DNA of 14,662 bases from Erysipelotrichaceae bacterium (lineage in GTDB: Bacteria; Bacillota_I; Bacilli_A; Erysipelotrichales; Erysipelotrichaceae). Location of the stretch: assembly GCA_003446295.1 (NCBI GenBank), contig DMBB01000379.1, positions 1 through 14,662 of the forward strand, written 5' to 3'. A program made the translations under genes and the position numbers. The stretch's first letter is position 1. The number at the start of each line of letters is the position of its first letter. This document shows positions 1-5,989 of this stretch, in pieces. The notes below the pieces were generated by a model that did no database searches, was not told the origin of the DNA, and saw only the letters and a list, made by a program, of their open reading frames with translations.

Positions 1-501
1 GAAAAAGAAGGGATCGGCATTTCCGTCATGAAGCCCTTCTCAGGCGGACAGCTGCTGAGCGACAGTACATCACCGTTCGGCAAAGCACTGACGACAGCAC
101 AGTGTCTGAAATACATTCTGGATAAGCCGGGCGTGCTGACAGCACTGCCGGGTGCCCAGAGTGTCGAACAGGTGGAAGAACTGCTTTCCTACTATGACAA
201 GACGGAAGAAGAACTGGACTACTCCGTGATCTCTTCACTGGAACCGGTACGCAATTCCGGCAGATGCGTTTACTGCAACCACTGCAAACCCTGTCCGATG
301 GGAATCGATGTCGGCCTGGTCAACAAGTACTATGATCTTGCCATAGCAGGGGATATGATGGCTGTTGAGCATTACAGGACACTGGAAAAGAATGCCGGTG
401 ACTGCATTCAGTGCGGACACTGCGATTCCAGATGTCCGTTCTCCGTGCACCAGTCCCAGCGTATGCAAAAAATCAATGCTTATATGGAGAACGTGCAGTG
501 A
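1..501 (+). CDS. Aldo/keto reductase, C-terminal part with ferredoxin-like 4Fe-4S motifs (5' end outside window)
   Basis: The frame is open from base 1 with no convincing start, so this is the last 166 residues of a longer gene. The beginning (ISVMKPFSGGQLL and, later, KPGVLTALPGAQSVEQVEE) matches the end of the TIM-barrel aldo/keto reductase domain, where the sequence after the last strands binds the cofactor phosphate. Two cysteine clusters follow: CVYCNHCKPCP at about bases 265-297 and CIQCGHCDSRCP at about 403-435. These are CxxCxxCxxxCP-type ligand sets expected to hold two 4Fe-4S clusters. Families with this fusion occur in anaerobic Firmicutes and are presumed cytoplasmic oxidoreductases; the substrate is not known from the sequence. 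The stop codon overlaps the GTG start of the next gene by 4 nt, so the two are probably translationally coupled. Confidence 0.9.
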   Translation, partial: EKEGIGISVMKPFSGGQLLSDSTSPFGKALTTAQCLKYILDKPGVLTALPGAQSVEQVEELLSYYDKTEEELDYSVISSLEPVRNSGRCVYCNHCKPCPMGIDVGLVNKYYDLAIAGDMMAVEHYRTLEKNAGDCIQCGHCDSRCPFSVHQSQRMQKINAYMENVQ

Positions 502-989
502 AACGGATATTCTGTCTGTTCATGTGCATGCTGGTACTGAACGGATGCGCCAGGCAGGCACCGCAGGAGACTGCACAGCCTCAGGCTCCAGAAGAGACAG
601 CCCAGGCGGAAAAACAAGAAGAAAAGGAAGAAGAAAAGATGCTGAAAATGATGATCGGAGATACGGCAGTCAACGTCGTATGGGAAGAAAATGAATCAGT
701 CGATGCACTGAGGGAACTGGCAGCGGGTGAACCGCTGAGTATCCGGATGTCCATGTACGGCGGATTTGAACAGGTCGGCCCGATTGGAACATCCCTGCCG
801 AGGAATGATGTTCAGACAGTTACGGATTCCGGTGACATCGTGCTTTATTCAGGAAACCAGATCGTTGTGTTTTACGGATCCAATTCCTGGGCATATACAA
901 GGCTTGGCCATATTTCGGACAGATCGCAGTCTGAGATGCGTGAACTGCTCGGAAACGGCGACGTTACGATCACACTGACAGCTGAATGA
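498..989 (+). CDS. Cyclophilin-like domain lipoprotein
   Basis: 163 aa. The start chosen is GTG at 498, which overlaps the upstream stop (GTGA) and has GGAGA at 486-490, 7 nt away. The open frame extends further upstream, but that part lies inside the reductase gene and would spoil the signal peptide. From this start the protein begins with two basic residues, a short hydrophobic stretch and a lipobox (LNGC, lipidated Cys17), so it should be a membrane-anchored extracytoplasmic lipoprotein. Residues about 20-48 are a Gln/Glu/Ala/Lys-rich linker. Residues about 49-163 resemble the small cyclophilin-like fold (Cyclophil_like2-type): an N-terminal MIGDTAVNVVWEEN strand pair, DALRELAAGEPLSIRMS, a GDIVLYSGNQIVVFYGSNSW core and YTRLGHISD. 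These domains are often found with or fused to flavoproteins and reductases, which fits the neighbour. No peptidyl-prolyl isomerase activity can be claimed. Confidence 0.82.
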   Translation: MKRIFCLFMCMLVLNGCARQAPQETAQPQAPEETAQAEKQEEKEEEKMLKMMIGDTAVNVVWEENESVDALRELAAGEPLSIRMSMYGGFEQVGPIGTSLPRNDVQTVTDSGDIVLYSGNQIVVFYGSNSWAYTRLGHISDRSQSEMRELLGNGDVTITLTAE

Positions 990-1006
990 TCATTGAGCAG
1001 CTGATG

Positions 1007-1040
1007 CCTGATATTTGTGATTCACAGATATCAGGTTTTT
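1007..1040 (+). terminator. Rho-independent terminator after the reductase/lipoprotein pair
   Basis: CCTGATAT at 1007-1014 pairs perfectly with ATATCAGG at 1028-1035. The stem continues inward through a T-G wobble and TGTG/CACA to a 3-nt loop (ATT), about 13 bp in all. TTTTT follows at 1036-1040. It lies 18 bases after the lipoprotein stop and separates this pair from the phosphatase gene. Confidence 0.9.
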
Positions 1041-1097
1041 CTCTGCTTCCCCAAACGTTTTGGTATACGCATGAGACTATATGCGGCATGAGCGAAA

Positions 1098-1108
1098 TAT
1101 AGTAAAAT
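1098..1108 (+). promoter_or_regulatory. Possible -10 region for the HAD phosphatase gene
   Basis: Two overlapping -10-like hexamers, TATAGT (1098-1103) and TAAAAT (1103-1108), lie downstream of the terminator and 24-29 bases before the phosphatase start. I see no good -35 hexamer at 16-18 bp spacing, so the exact promoter is uncertain. The position between a terminator and a gene with its own ribosome binding site is the main support. Confidence 0.4.
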
Positions 1109-1131
1109 ACACCGGAAAGAGAGATTTTGAT

Positions 1132-1956
1132 ATGAGTGAAGTAAAACTGCTGGTACTGGATCTGGACGGAACGCTGCTGAATGAGAAAAAACAGATCAGT
1201 GAAAGAAACAGGGAAGTCCTTTTGAAGGCAATGAATGAAAAGGGGCTGCGCGTTGCGATCGGCTCCGGAAGAGACTATGACTATGCCCGCAAGGTTTCCG
1301 AACCGCTGGAGCTGGACAGCCATAAAGGTTTTCTGATCTGCAATAACGGTCAGAAGGTCTTTGACTGCGAAACACAGATCATGAATGAGATCCGCAGCAT
1401 TACCCATACCGGCGGAAGGATCGCCATGTCCTATGCCGAACTGAACAGCCTGGAGATCAGAGGCTCCATCGGAACCGTCAAGTATTTCCATAACTGCCAT
1501 GAAGGAACAGCAAAAAACGGAGAAGAGGATCTCGGTTACAATCCGGATACCGGATTCTTTGATACAGATCAGGATTTTGACAAGATCGTTGTCTTTACTT
1601 CCGAAAAATACACACTGGATGATGATCATAGAGTGGTGGAAGAACTGAGAGGACTGCTGGGAGAACATGATGATGTGACGCTGGTAGCACCTCATGTCAT
1701 AGACCTTGTGGCAAAGGGCGTCGACAAGACATCTGGGATCGAATGGATCGCAGAACACTACGGTATTGAGAAAGACGAGATCCTGGTCATGGGGGACGGG
1801 GAAAACGATCTTCCTGCCGCACTGAAATATCCTTTCTCGGCAATGGCAAACAGTATGGATTCCGTACTGAAAGCAGCTTCCAGAGTGACACTGTCCAATG
1901 AGGAAGACGGCGTTGCATATGAGGTGGAACGTTCCGTGCTGAAAACAGCAGAGTGA
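1132..1956 (+). CDS. Cof-type HAD-superfamily hydrolase (HAD-IIB phosphatase)
   Basis: 274 aa, the usual length for the Cof/YidA-type group. The start at 1132 has a purine-rich GGAAAGAGAG site at 1114-1123 with 8 nt spacing. An in-frame ATG at 1081 would add 17 residues but would lie upstream of the likely promoter. Motif I is DLDGT with nucleophile Asp10 and acid/base Asp12. Motif II is the GSGRD region (Ser45). Motif III is Lys199. Motif IV is GDGENDLPA at 221-229, the Mg2+-binding acidic loop. The region between motifs II and III (about 75-195) is the size of the C2B cap that selects the substrate. Family members are cytoplasmic Mg2+-dependent phosphatases acting on sugar phosphates, flavin nucleotides or PLP; the substrate here cannot be read from the sequence. 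It appears to be transcribed on its own. Confidence 0.92.
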   Translation: MSEVKLLVLDLDGTLLNEKKQISERNREVLLKAMNEKGLRVAIGSGRDYDYARKVSEPLELDSHKGFLICNNGQKVFDCETQIMNEIRSITHTGGRIAMSYAELNSLEIRGSIGTVKYFHNCHEGTAKNGEEDLGYNPDTGFFDTDQDFDKIVVFTSEKYTLDDDHRVVEELRGLLGEHDDVTLVAPHVIDLVAKGVDKTSGIEWIAEHYGIEKDEILVMGDGENDLPAALKYPFSAMANSMDSVLKAASRVTLSNEEDGVAYEVERSVLKTAE

Positions 1957-1960
1957 GCGC

Positions 1961-1966
1961 TATAAT
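1961..1966 (+). promoter_or_regulatory. -10 box (TATAAT) for the small helical protein gene
   Basis: A perfect TATAAT lies 5 bases after the phosphatase stop codon and 30 bases before the next start. The -35 position at 17 bp spacing (1938-1943) is poor and falls inside the end of the phosphatase gene. Confidence 0.6.
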
Positions 1967-1995
1967 GTAATCAGAAAGAAAGCAGGTAAATCATA

Positions 1996-2226
1996 ATGGA
2001 CGCAAAAATGGAACAGAAAGCTGCTGAGATCATTCAGAGGATCCAGAATGATCCCGAACTGCAGAAAGAATTCCTCGCAGCTCCGGCAAAGACGATCGAA
2101 AAGCTTGCCGGAATCAATATTCCCGATTTCATGGAACCGATGATCGAAAAGGTGATCCGTGAACAGCTTGCCAAAGGCGCAGATGCGGCAGATCCGATGG
2201 ATCTGATCCGCAAGTTCCTGAAATAA
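1996..2226 (+). CDS. Small helical protein, resembles NHLP/Nif11-type leader-like proteins
   Basis: 76 aa with a site AGCAGGT at 1981-1987, 8 nt before the ATG, its own TATAAT upstream and a strong terminator downstream, so it is a monocistronic gene. The protein is Cys-free, charged and predicted almost wholly helical. Its core (IIQRIQNDPELQKEFLAAP, then KTIEKLAGINIPDFMEP, then a final amphipathic helix) has the pattern of the nitrile-hydratase-alpha-like and Nif11 leader domains: a short D/NPE-L-F-P helix, a second helix, a turn with hydrophobic I-x-I/L-P, and a final helix. There is no Gly-Gly cleavage motif, no Cys/Ser/Thr-rich core peptide and no modification enzyme nearby, so a RiPP precursor role is not supported. 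Similar short proteins occur as conserved hypotheticals in Firmicutes. The coding call is secure; the family resemblance is from memory. Confidence 0.8.
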   Translation: MDAKMEQKAAEIIQRIQNDPELQKEFLAAPAKTIEKLAGINIPDFMEPMIEKVIREQLAKGADAADPMDLIRKFLK

Positions 2227-2262
2227 GCAATTGAAAACAGAACGATCACATCTGACAGAAAT

Positions 2263-2295
2263 GCAGCAGAATGCAAAAAGCACTGCTGCTTTTTT
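2263..2295 (+). terminator. Rho-independent terminator after the small helical protein gene
   Basis: GCAGCAG at 2263-2269 pairs perfectly with CTGCTGC at 2283-2289. TGC/GCA can extend the stem inward past an AA bulge, leaving an A-rich loop. TTTTTT follows at 2290-2295. Confidence 0.9.
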
Positions 2296-2367
2296 CGTTT
2301 GCGGCTTTCTGAAGCACATGGTCAAGGTACGGTTCTGATGATCACTTTTTTCTGCGTGCGGTTTTTA

Positions 2368-2376
2368 TGCTAAAAT
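2368..2376 (+). promoter_or_regulatory. Extended -10 promoter for the RyR/K+ channel operon
   Basis: TG at 2368-2369, one base, then TAAAAT at 2371-2376 form an extended -10 element, which can work without a good -35 box. It lies after the upstream terminator and 37 bases before the first gene of the operon. The gene has a GGGAGGG site at 2396-2402, 10 nt from its ATG. Confidence 0.65.
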
Positions 2377-2412
2377 CTCATTAATGAATGTAATCGGGAG
2401 GGCGGATTCTGT

Positions 2413-4272
2413 ATGAACTCACTGCTGGTGATCCTTTCTGCAGCCATACTGTTCATGCTGGTATTGATCTCACTGGCTTTTCAGCCCAGAGTGTCGGCGA
2501 AGATCACCGGATGGCTGTTTTTTGCTGTGGCAGCGGCCGGCTTCATCATCTACGGATATGCGTTCTCCGTCCTGTATCCATCACCGATGCATGCTGTAGT
2601 GCGCACGGTCTTTGCTGTATTCTGCATGTTCCTGGGAAGAAATGAGATCAGCGCGGTCAGTGCTGTTCCTGCATATCAGACGCCTGTCATGCAGATCCTG
2701 ATCTACCTGGCACATCTGGGCGCGCTGTATGTTACAGCAAGCGCAGTGATCACCGGACTTGGCAGAAGACTGCTCCGTCTGGTCAACCTGCTGCTTGTAA
2801 ACCGGAAGAATATCTCACTGATCTACGGAGTGTCCGACGATACGCTTTCGCTTGCCAGTGAGCTTCAGGACAGCGGGACTGTCGTCATCTTTGCGGACGA
2901 TCATTATTCCGCCGACAAAGAAGCGCAGATTCTGAATATGGGAAGTCTTCTGTTCAGCGGAGACGCTGTCAGTCATCCCGGCAAAGGATTCCTGAAACAG
3001 ATCGGTGCAGCAAGGCGGAACAGACATCTTCATATCTACTGCATGCAGGAAGGATCCGATCAGAACAAGATGTATGCCGAAGCGATGCGCGATGCGCTGG
3101 AAGATGCGGGAGTACCGGAGGAACGAACTTCCCTGACCATGATCACAGCCGACCAGCATACCACGGAACTGCTGCAGGCAGATCCTGCGAAAAACAGATA
3201 CGGCTATGGATCTGTATATGCATTGAACAGAGTTGAATTCATTGCGCGTCTGATGATGCGCAGATACCCGCCGTATCAGACAATGACATTTGACGGTCAT
3301 GGAAAAGCCCTGGAGAATTTCGAGGGCGTGATCATCGGCTTCGGAAGTGTCGGCCAGGCAGTCCTGCGCAGTCTGCTGATGAACGCGCAGTTTGAAGGAA
3401 GCAGATTTCATGCGGCAGTGGTCGATGACAAATATGACTCCGCTGCAGGAAACTTCTTCTATGAATATCCTGGGATCGGAGCGTCCTACAATATTGAATT
3501 CCGCAAAGAAAACGGACGCGGCATCCCGTTCTACCGTTATCTGAGCGGGATCAGCGAAACTTTGAACTATATTGCAGTATGCACGGGCAGCGAAAAAGAG
3601 AACGCGGAGATCGCTGCTGAACTGACGGAGTTTATCTCACGTACCGGTTCCAAAGCAGTCGTTGTGCAGGGGACGGTCAACGGCATCCGTCATATTGATC
3701 CTAAGACCGGCATTACGGAAACCTCCACGCTGTATTCGGCAGAACTTCTGAATAATGAGAACATTGACCATATGGCAATGGTACAGAACCATCAGTACAA
3801 TTCCGGAAACGGAAGAACGATGGAAGAAAACTGGAAGGCCTGTGATTATTTCAGCAGGATGAGCTGCCGTGCAGGCACCGACTTCATCGATGCACTCCTG
3901 TATACGTGCGGGGCAGACAGAGAGGATGTGCTGAACGGCAGATGGCATCCTTCGGAACAGGAAATGGAAAATCTTGGCAGAACGGAGCATCTGAGATGGT
4001 GCGCTTTCCATGCGGCAATGGGCTACCGGACAATGCCGGAGGAAGTCCTGCGCCAAAGGGCGGCAGAACGGCAGAGGGAGATCAAAGAAACAGGTTCTTC
4101 CCGGATCAGGATCGCCAAGGATACCCGTTCCCGCCAGCATGCATGTCTTGTTGACTGGGATGAACTGGACCATCTGTCAAAGCTTGAAGAAGAACTGACG
4201 GGCGTGCACCGTGATTATAAGGCAGCAGATTTTGATAATATCCGGATGATCCCGGAGATGCTGAAAAGGTAA
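2413..4272 (+). CDS. Membrane protein with two Rossmann/TrkA-N-like halves and a C-terminal RyR-like domain
   Basis: 619 aa. Residues about 1-120 hold four hydrophobic segments (about 3-22, 33-50, 58-75, 93-115) without a K+ selectivity filter. About 132-285 looks like a first Rossmann-type domain (ISLIYGVSDDTLSLASEL, then VVIFADD). A second follows with a clear glycine loop, GFGSVG at 309-314, preceded by strand GVII and followed by AAVVDD, the classic NAD(P)- or nucleotide-binding layout of TrkA-N/RCK domains. The last 150 residues resemble the RyR (ryanodine receptor repeat) region of the next gene: the pre-domain helix around Trp474, EHLRWCAFHAAMGY at 525-538, HACLVDWDELD at 576-586 and a final DYKAADFDNI helix. 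Some RyR consensus positions are altered, so it may be divergent. It sits 5 bp upstream of the K+ channel gene in one operon and is probably its partner or regulatory subunit. Ligand unknown. Confidence 0.8.
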   Translation: MNSLLVILSAAILFMLVLISLAFQPRVSAKITGWLFFAVAAAGFIIYGYAFSVLYPSPMHAVVRTVFAVFCMFLGRNEISAVSAVPAYQTPVMQILIYLAHLGALYVTASAVITGLGRRLLRLVNLLLVNRKNISLIYGVSDDTLSLASELQDSGTVVIFADDHYSADKEAQILNMGSLLFSGDAVSHPGKGFLKQIGAARRNRHLHIYCMQEGSDQNKMYAEAMRDALEDAGVPEERTSLTMITADQHTTELLQADPAKNRYGYGSVYALNRVEFIARLMMRRYPPYQTMTFDGHGKALENFEGVIIGFGSVGQAVLRSLLMNAQFEGSRFHAAVVDDKYDSAAGNFFYEYPGIGASYNIEFRKENGRGIPFYRYLSGISETLNYIAVCTGSEKENAEIAAELTEFISRTGSKAVVVQGTVNGIRHIDPKTGITETSTLYSAELLNNENIDHMAMVQNHQYNSGNGRTMEENWKACDYFSRMSCRAGTDFIDALLYTCGADREDVLNGRWHPSEQEMENLGRTEHLRWCAFHAAMGYRTMPEEVLRQRAAERQREIKETGSSRIRIAKDTRSRQHACLVDWDELDHLSKLEEELTGVHRDYKAADFDNIRMIPEMLKR

Positions 4273-4277
4273 CGGAA

Positions 4278-5840
4278 ATGAAAGATCACACACAGCGTAC
4301 GCTATACAGGATCCTCACGCTTGCGGCAATATATGCCGTACTTGTATTTGTCATGCTCAAAGCTGAACAGACACACCCTGATGCAAGCATCAGAAGCGTG
4401 TATGATGTCGTGTGGTATACGCTCACAACACTGACAACTGTCGGATATGGTGACATGTATCCTGTCAGCACGCTTGGAAAAGTGATCGGCATGATCTTCA
4501 TGCTGTTAAGCCTTGGCTTCCTGGCTCTGCTGGTCGGACTGTCCGTGTCGTTCCTGAAAAACCGTGCAGTCCCTCTCTGGTATCTGCGCTCAGCGAAGGG
4601 CAGAAGAACTGCGCTCTTCAACACATGCAGTGCAGAGGCGGAAGTACTGGCTGCAGCACTCAAAGCAGAAAAGGATCCATATATTTCCCTGTTTGCCGGA
4701 ACAGAAGGGAAGACTTCAGCTGCCGGCATGACGACGGACCTCAGTGTGGAGGAACTTCTGAAACATATCAAAGATACTTCCCGCACATCCGTTTTCTGCC
4801 TCAGCCGGAATGAAGCGGAAAACCGCATCCTTGCCCGGAAGCTCCGGGACAGCGGATGCAGCGTATATTGTGAAAGCACATATGAACCGGACAGACTGCC
4901 GGAACATGAACATATGTTTGATGTATATTCGATCTGCGCAAGAATGTACTGGAATCAGTATCCGCTGAATGATCCTGCTGAAAAGATCGTGCTGATCGGC
5001 AGCGGCATGTATGCGGAGGCACTGCTGGAGCAGGGACTGATTCAGAATGTGCGCGATCCCCGGCAGCACGTTTCTTACCGCTGCATCGGTGACTTTGCGC
5101 ATTTTTGCAGGAACCATCCTGCGCTTGATCAGATCTGCACTCTCGGATCGGAAGACGAACATCGCGACAGCATCATCTTCTCGGATGTACCGTGGAATGA
5201 TGATCTTTCCCTGCTCAGGGAAGCTGACAGAGTGATCATCTGCACGGACAGGGAAGAAGAGAATCTTTCGATCGTTACGGAACTGTTCCGCTACAATGCT
5301 GTAAGAGGAACCGTATACGCAAGAGTATCCGTACCGGTAGAGGGCGTCACGGTGTTCGGAAGCACCGAAGAGATCTGGACGCCTGAACTGATCACCAAAG
5401 CATCGCTGAACCGCATGGCTGTTGAGCTCAACGAGATCTACCGGGCACAGACCGGCGGAAAGGCAGCAGAGTGGAAAGACCTCAGCAGTTTTACCCGCCG
5501 TTCAAATCTGGCTTCTGCAGACCATCTGCCTGTTAAAGTGCGTATTCTTCTGCCGGAAGAACACGGCACGGAATTCTCACCGGATACATACCGGAAAGCA
5601 TATGAAGTCTTCAGACGGACTGCAGGTGATGAACGTGAGCGTCTGCGCATGATCGAACATGAACGCTGGGTGCGCTTCCATCTGATGAACGGCTGGTCTT
5701 ATGCCCCGGTACGCGATAACAGTGCCCGCAGACATCCTCTGATCGTTCCGTATGAACAGCTGAGCGTTTCTGACAGGGAAAAGGATGATTATGCATGGGA
5801 GATCCTGAAGGTGCTTTCAGGAAATGAACATAAAGCCTGA
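4278..5840 (+). CDS. K+ channel with RCK/TrkA-N-like domains and C-terminal RyR domain
   Basis: 520 aa; ATG 5 bp after the previous stop, with an AAAAGG site about 8 nt upstream. The N-terminus is a two-TM pore module of the Ion_trans_2 type: TM1 about 11-28, pore helix and selectivity filter TVGYGD at 54-59, TM2 about 68-93. A two-part Rossmann-like region follows (about 108-200 and about 235-350; IVLIGSG at 237-243 and VIICTD at 319-324), as in ligand-gated K+ channels whose RCK rings open the pore. Residues about 399-423 (WKDLSSFTRRSN, ADHLPVK) match the segment that usually precedes bacterial RyR domains. Residues 454-513 are a good RyR domain: EHERWVRFHLMNGWSYA, then HPLIVPYEQL, then EKDDYAWEIL. 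Such channels form tetramers in the cytoplasmic membrane. The RyR and RCK parts are expected to sense a cytoplasmic ligand, possibly a nucleotide; its identity is not shown. Confidence 0.9.
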   Translation: MKDHTQRTLYRILTLAAIYAVLVFVMLKAEQTHPDASIRSVYDVVWYTLTTLTTVGYGDMYPVSTLGKVIGMIFMLLSLGFLALLVGLSVSFLKNRAVPLWYLRSAKGRRTALFNTCSAEAEVLAAALKAEKDPYISLFAGTEGKTSAAGMTTDLSVEELLKHIKDTSRTSVFCLSRNEAENRILARKLRDSGCSVYCESTYEPDRLPEHEHMFDVYSICARMYWNQYPLNDPAEKIVLIGSGMYAEALLEQGLIQNVRDPRQHVSYRCIGDFAHFCRNHPALDQICTLGSEDEHRDSIIFSDVPWNDDLSLLREADRVIICTDREEENLSIVTELFRYNAVRGTVYARVSVPVEGVTVFGSTEEIWTPELITKASLNRMAVELNEIYRAQTGGKAAEWKDLSSFTRRSNLASADHLPVKVRILLPEEHGTEFSPDTYRKAYEVFRRTAGDERERLRMIEHERWVRFHLMNGWSYAPVRDNSARRHPLIVPYEQLSVSDREKDDYAWEILKVLSGNEHKA

Positions 5841-5841
5841 T

Positions 5842-5858
5842 GGATGTCAGAGACATCC
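5842..5858. promoter_or_regulatory. Perfect 17-bp inverted repeat, possible operator
   Basis: GGATGTC (5842-5848) and GACATCC (5852-5858) form a perfect dyad around AGA. It begins 1 base after the channel stop and lies about 33 bp upstream of the -10 box for the surface-protein operon. No T-tract follows, so it is not a terminator. It is the size of a binding site for a dimeric repressor or activator, but no regulator gene is in the window. Confidence 0.45.
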
Positions 5859-5881
5859 TCGGCAGGATTTACATGAGAATG

Positions 5882-5924
5882 ACACATCTGTGTTATGATA
5901 AAGCCATAAGCGGATGTGTTTTTA
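5882..5924 (+). terminator. Probable terminator hairpin after the K+ channel gene
   Basis: ACACATC at 5882-5888 pairs with GATGTGT at 5913-5919. An inner stem, TTATG (5893-5897) with CATAA (5905-5909), closes the loop. A T-rich run follows (5919-5923). The stem is interrupted, so it is weaker than the two terminators upstream and some readthrough into the next operon is likely. Confidence 0.6.
5891..5899 (+). promoter_or_regulatory. Extended -10 promoter of the surface protein/TIR operon
   Basis: TG at 5891-5892, one base, then TATGAT at 5894-5899 match an extended -10 element. A TTTACA at 5868-5873 resembles a -35 box, but its 20-bp spacing is too long to be convincing. Transcription would start near 5906, leaving a leader of about 85 nt before the ATG at 5990. 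The element lies inside the terminator hairpin. Confidence 0.55.
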
Positions 5925-5989
5925 TGTTTCTGCATAAGCAGCACTCTGCATGATTGCCCGTATACAGTTCCGGCAGACAGGAGATTCAA

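Noticed and set aside
970..1758. Long open frame on the - strand (262 codons) opposite the HAD gene
   Set aside because: It is antisense to a gene with complete HAD motifs, its product is rich in Cys/Ile/His/Gln with no recognisable domain, and it has no promoter or ribosome binding site of note.
1996..2226. RiPP precursor peptide gene
   Set aside because: No cleavage motif, no core rich in Cys/Ser/Thr, and no modification or export genes nearby.
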